From an uncultured Bacilli bacterium (lineage in GTDB: Bacteria > Bacillota_I > Bacilli_A > RF39 > UBA660): a stretch of 64,000 bases of DNA. Below, in pieces: positions 63,149-64,000 of the stretch. The notes below the pieces were generated by a model, which searched no databases, was not told the DNA's origin, and saw only the letters and a program-made list of their open reading frames with translations. Each line of letters begins with the position of its first letter. Positions within the stretch are counted from its first letter, which is position 1. A program made the translations under genes and the position numbers. Location: NCBI GenBank assembly GCA_934168205.1, contig CAKPMX010000001.1, positions 124,001 to 188,000 on the forward strand, in the 5' to 3' direction.

Positions 63149-64000
63149 TTACTTAAATAAGTTATCAGGCTTAATCATCTTTATTTCATCTGAAGTTAAT
63201 TTATATTCACCATTATATTTAGCATTTGCTAATAAAGAAACTGTAGTTTTCATATCTTTATAATCGATAATATACTTGTTATTTGCTGAAAAACCATAGA
63301 ATAAATATCCAGCATCAGCCTCCATTAAATACCATATAACCTTAATTCCTTCTGGACTTGTTATCTCAAAAGTATAAGCTTTCTTATCATTATAACTGTC
63401 ACTTTTAGCATTAGTTGCACTATAGCCATCAGTTTGATATTCTTTAATAGATTCGTTTACAATAGCCTCCGCATTAGCCATATCTCCATAAGCAATTGAT
63501 ACCATAGTAGCAAAAGTATCATTACCAATACCTAAAACATCAGAATTAATTTCATATTCATATCCTTTTTGCTTTGGTATACTAAATCCCTTATATGTAA
63601 TAGAGCCATTGCTAACGTAACTGTCGTCATCATCATCATCATCATAATCATCGTCATCATCATTGCTTACTTGCCCTTGATTATTACTTCCATTATTATC
63701 AAAATCATTAATTGTATTTCCTTTTGATTTATTACTGCTAGTTACATTAATTAAAACAACAGCCGCAATAACAACTAATATTGCTACACCAATAACAATA
63801 AATAATGTCTTATTGTTTTTTTGATTAGGATTAGGCATAAGATTACCATTAAAGTTTTGATTATTCATCATAGGTTGTTGATTATTAGTAGGCATACCCA
63901 TAGACTGACTATTCATAGGTTGATTTCCCATATTCATTGCTTGACCGTTATTTGCCTGTTGACTATTATCAACAGTTTGTCCATTATTTACCGGTTGACC
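63149..64000 (-). CDS. single-pass membrane protein, N-terminus beyond window
   Basis: The frame is open to the right edge (284 codons in window); the ATG at 63937 is internal, as upstream codons continue the same Gln/Asn-rich composition (QPVNNGQTVDNSQQANNG). A Gln/Asn/Met-rich linker, one membrane helix (around 63775-63825), an Asp-rich stretch (about 16 Asp, 63600-63660) and an outer domain of 130 residues with a YGDMANAEAIVNES segment. By analogy with 17132 and 51599 an N-terminal zinc ribbon may lie beyond the edge. Function unknown. Confidence 0.65.
   Translation of the reverse strand, partial: GQPVNNGQTVDNSQQANNGQAMNMGNQPMNSQSMGMPTNNQQPMMNNQNFNGNLMPNPNQKNNKTLFIVIGVAILVVIAAVVLINVTSSNKSKGNTINDFDNNGSNNQGQVSNDDDDDYDDDDDDDSYVSNGSITYKGFSIPKQKGYEYEINSDVLGIGNDTFATMVSIAYGDMANAEAIVNESIKEYQTDGYSATNAKSDSYNDKKAYTFEITSPEGIKVIWYLMEADAGYLFYGFSANNKYIIDYKDMKTTVSLLANAKYNGEYKLTSDEIKMIKPDNLFK

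Noticed and set aside
63600..63660. CATCATCATCATCAT-like repeat suggesting a microsatellite or array
   Set aside because: It is the codon pattern of an Asp-rich stretch in a membrane protein.

Overview
The window looks like chromosomal DNA of a low-GC, Gram-positive, anaerobic member of the Bacilli/Mollicutes-like gut Firmicutes. The evidence is very AT-rich coding, strong Shine-Dalgarno sites with many TTG and GTG starts, a Firmicute-type priA-fmt-rlmN-prpC-prkC-rsgA-rpe cluster, sporulation genes (a sigma-F-like factor, SpoVAC/D/E), sortase-built pili and two oxygen-sensitive class III ribonucleotide reductases. TGA ends several genes (for example spoVAC), so the genetic code appears standard. 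Almost every gene is on the minus strand.

Layout, left to right. 1-5.4 kb: the N-terminal ~1,390 residues of a giant beta-helix surface protein that runs off the left edge, translationally coupled to a SipW-like signal peptidase. 5.5-9.0 kb: an operon of four unrecognised proteins. 9.1-10.8 kb: two TasA/camelysin-like secreted proteins, plausible SipW clients. 11.0-14.8 kb: a FtsX-type ABC exporter whose ATPase carries an in-frame TGA, and a divergent TetR regulator with two near-identical operator-like repeats. 14.8-17.1 kb: small acidic protein, tRNA-Leu(CAA), scpB, scpA, and an RNHCP zinc protein. 17.1-19.7 kb: membrane-anchored clostripain-family protease with a zinc ribbon. 19.7-22.7 kb: spoVAE-spoVAD-spoVAC and sigF with a SpoIIAA-like gene behind Spo0A-box-like sites; no spoIIAB is present.

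22.7-34.1 kb: a large pilus operon with four cell-wall-type subunits, a class C and a class B sortase, a 47-residue membrane peptide and a VWA-domain adhesin with four internal repeats. 34.2-41.5 kb: two class III ribonucleotide reductase cassettes with a dUTPase. In one, the glycyl-radical domain is a separate 53-residue protein. The other is divergent from a Crp/Fnr regulator and shares with it a perfect palindrome located at -41.5 of its likely promoter. 41.5-52.5 kb: orphan prepilin, M48 protease, Tex, hybrid sensor kinase, AMP-binding enzyme, 3D-domain protein and a membrane protein. 52.6-63.1 kb: the priA-to-rpe cluster, with three unknown membrane proteins where def and rsmB would be expected. 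63.1-64 kb: a membrane protein cut by the right edge.

The main themes are surface architecture (SipW/TasA-like, giant adhesin, sortase pilus, prepilin), sporulation entry and germination, and anaerobic nucleotide metabolism. All functional calls come from reading motifs; no database search was run.
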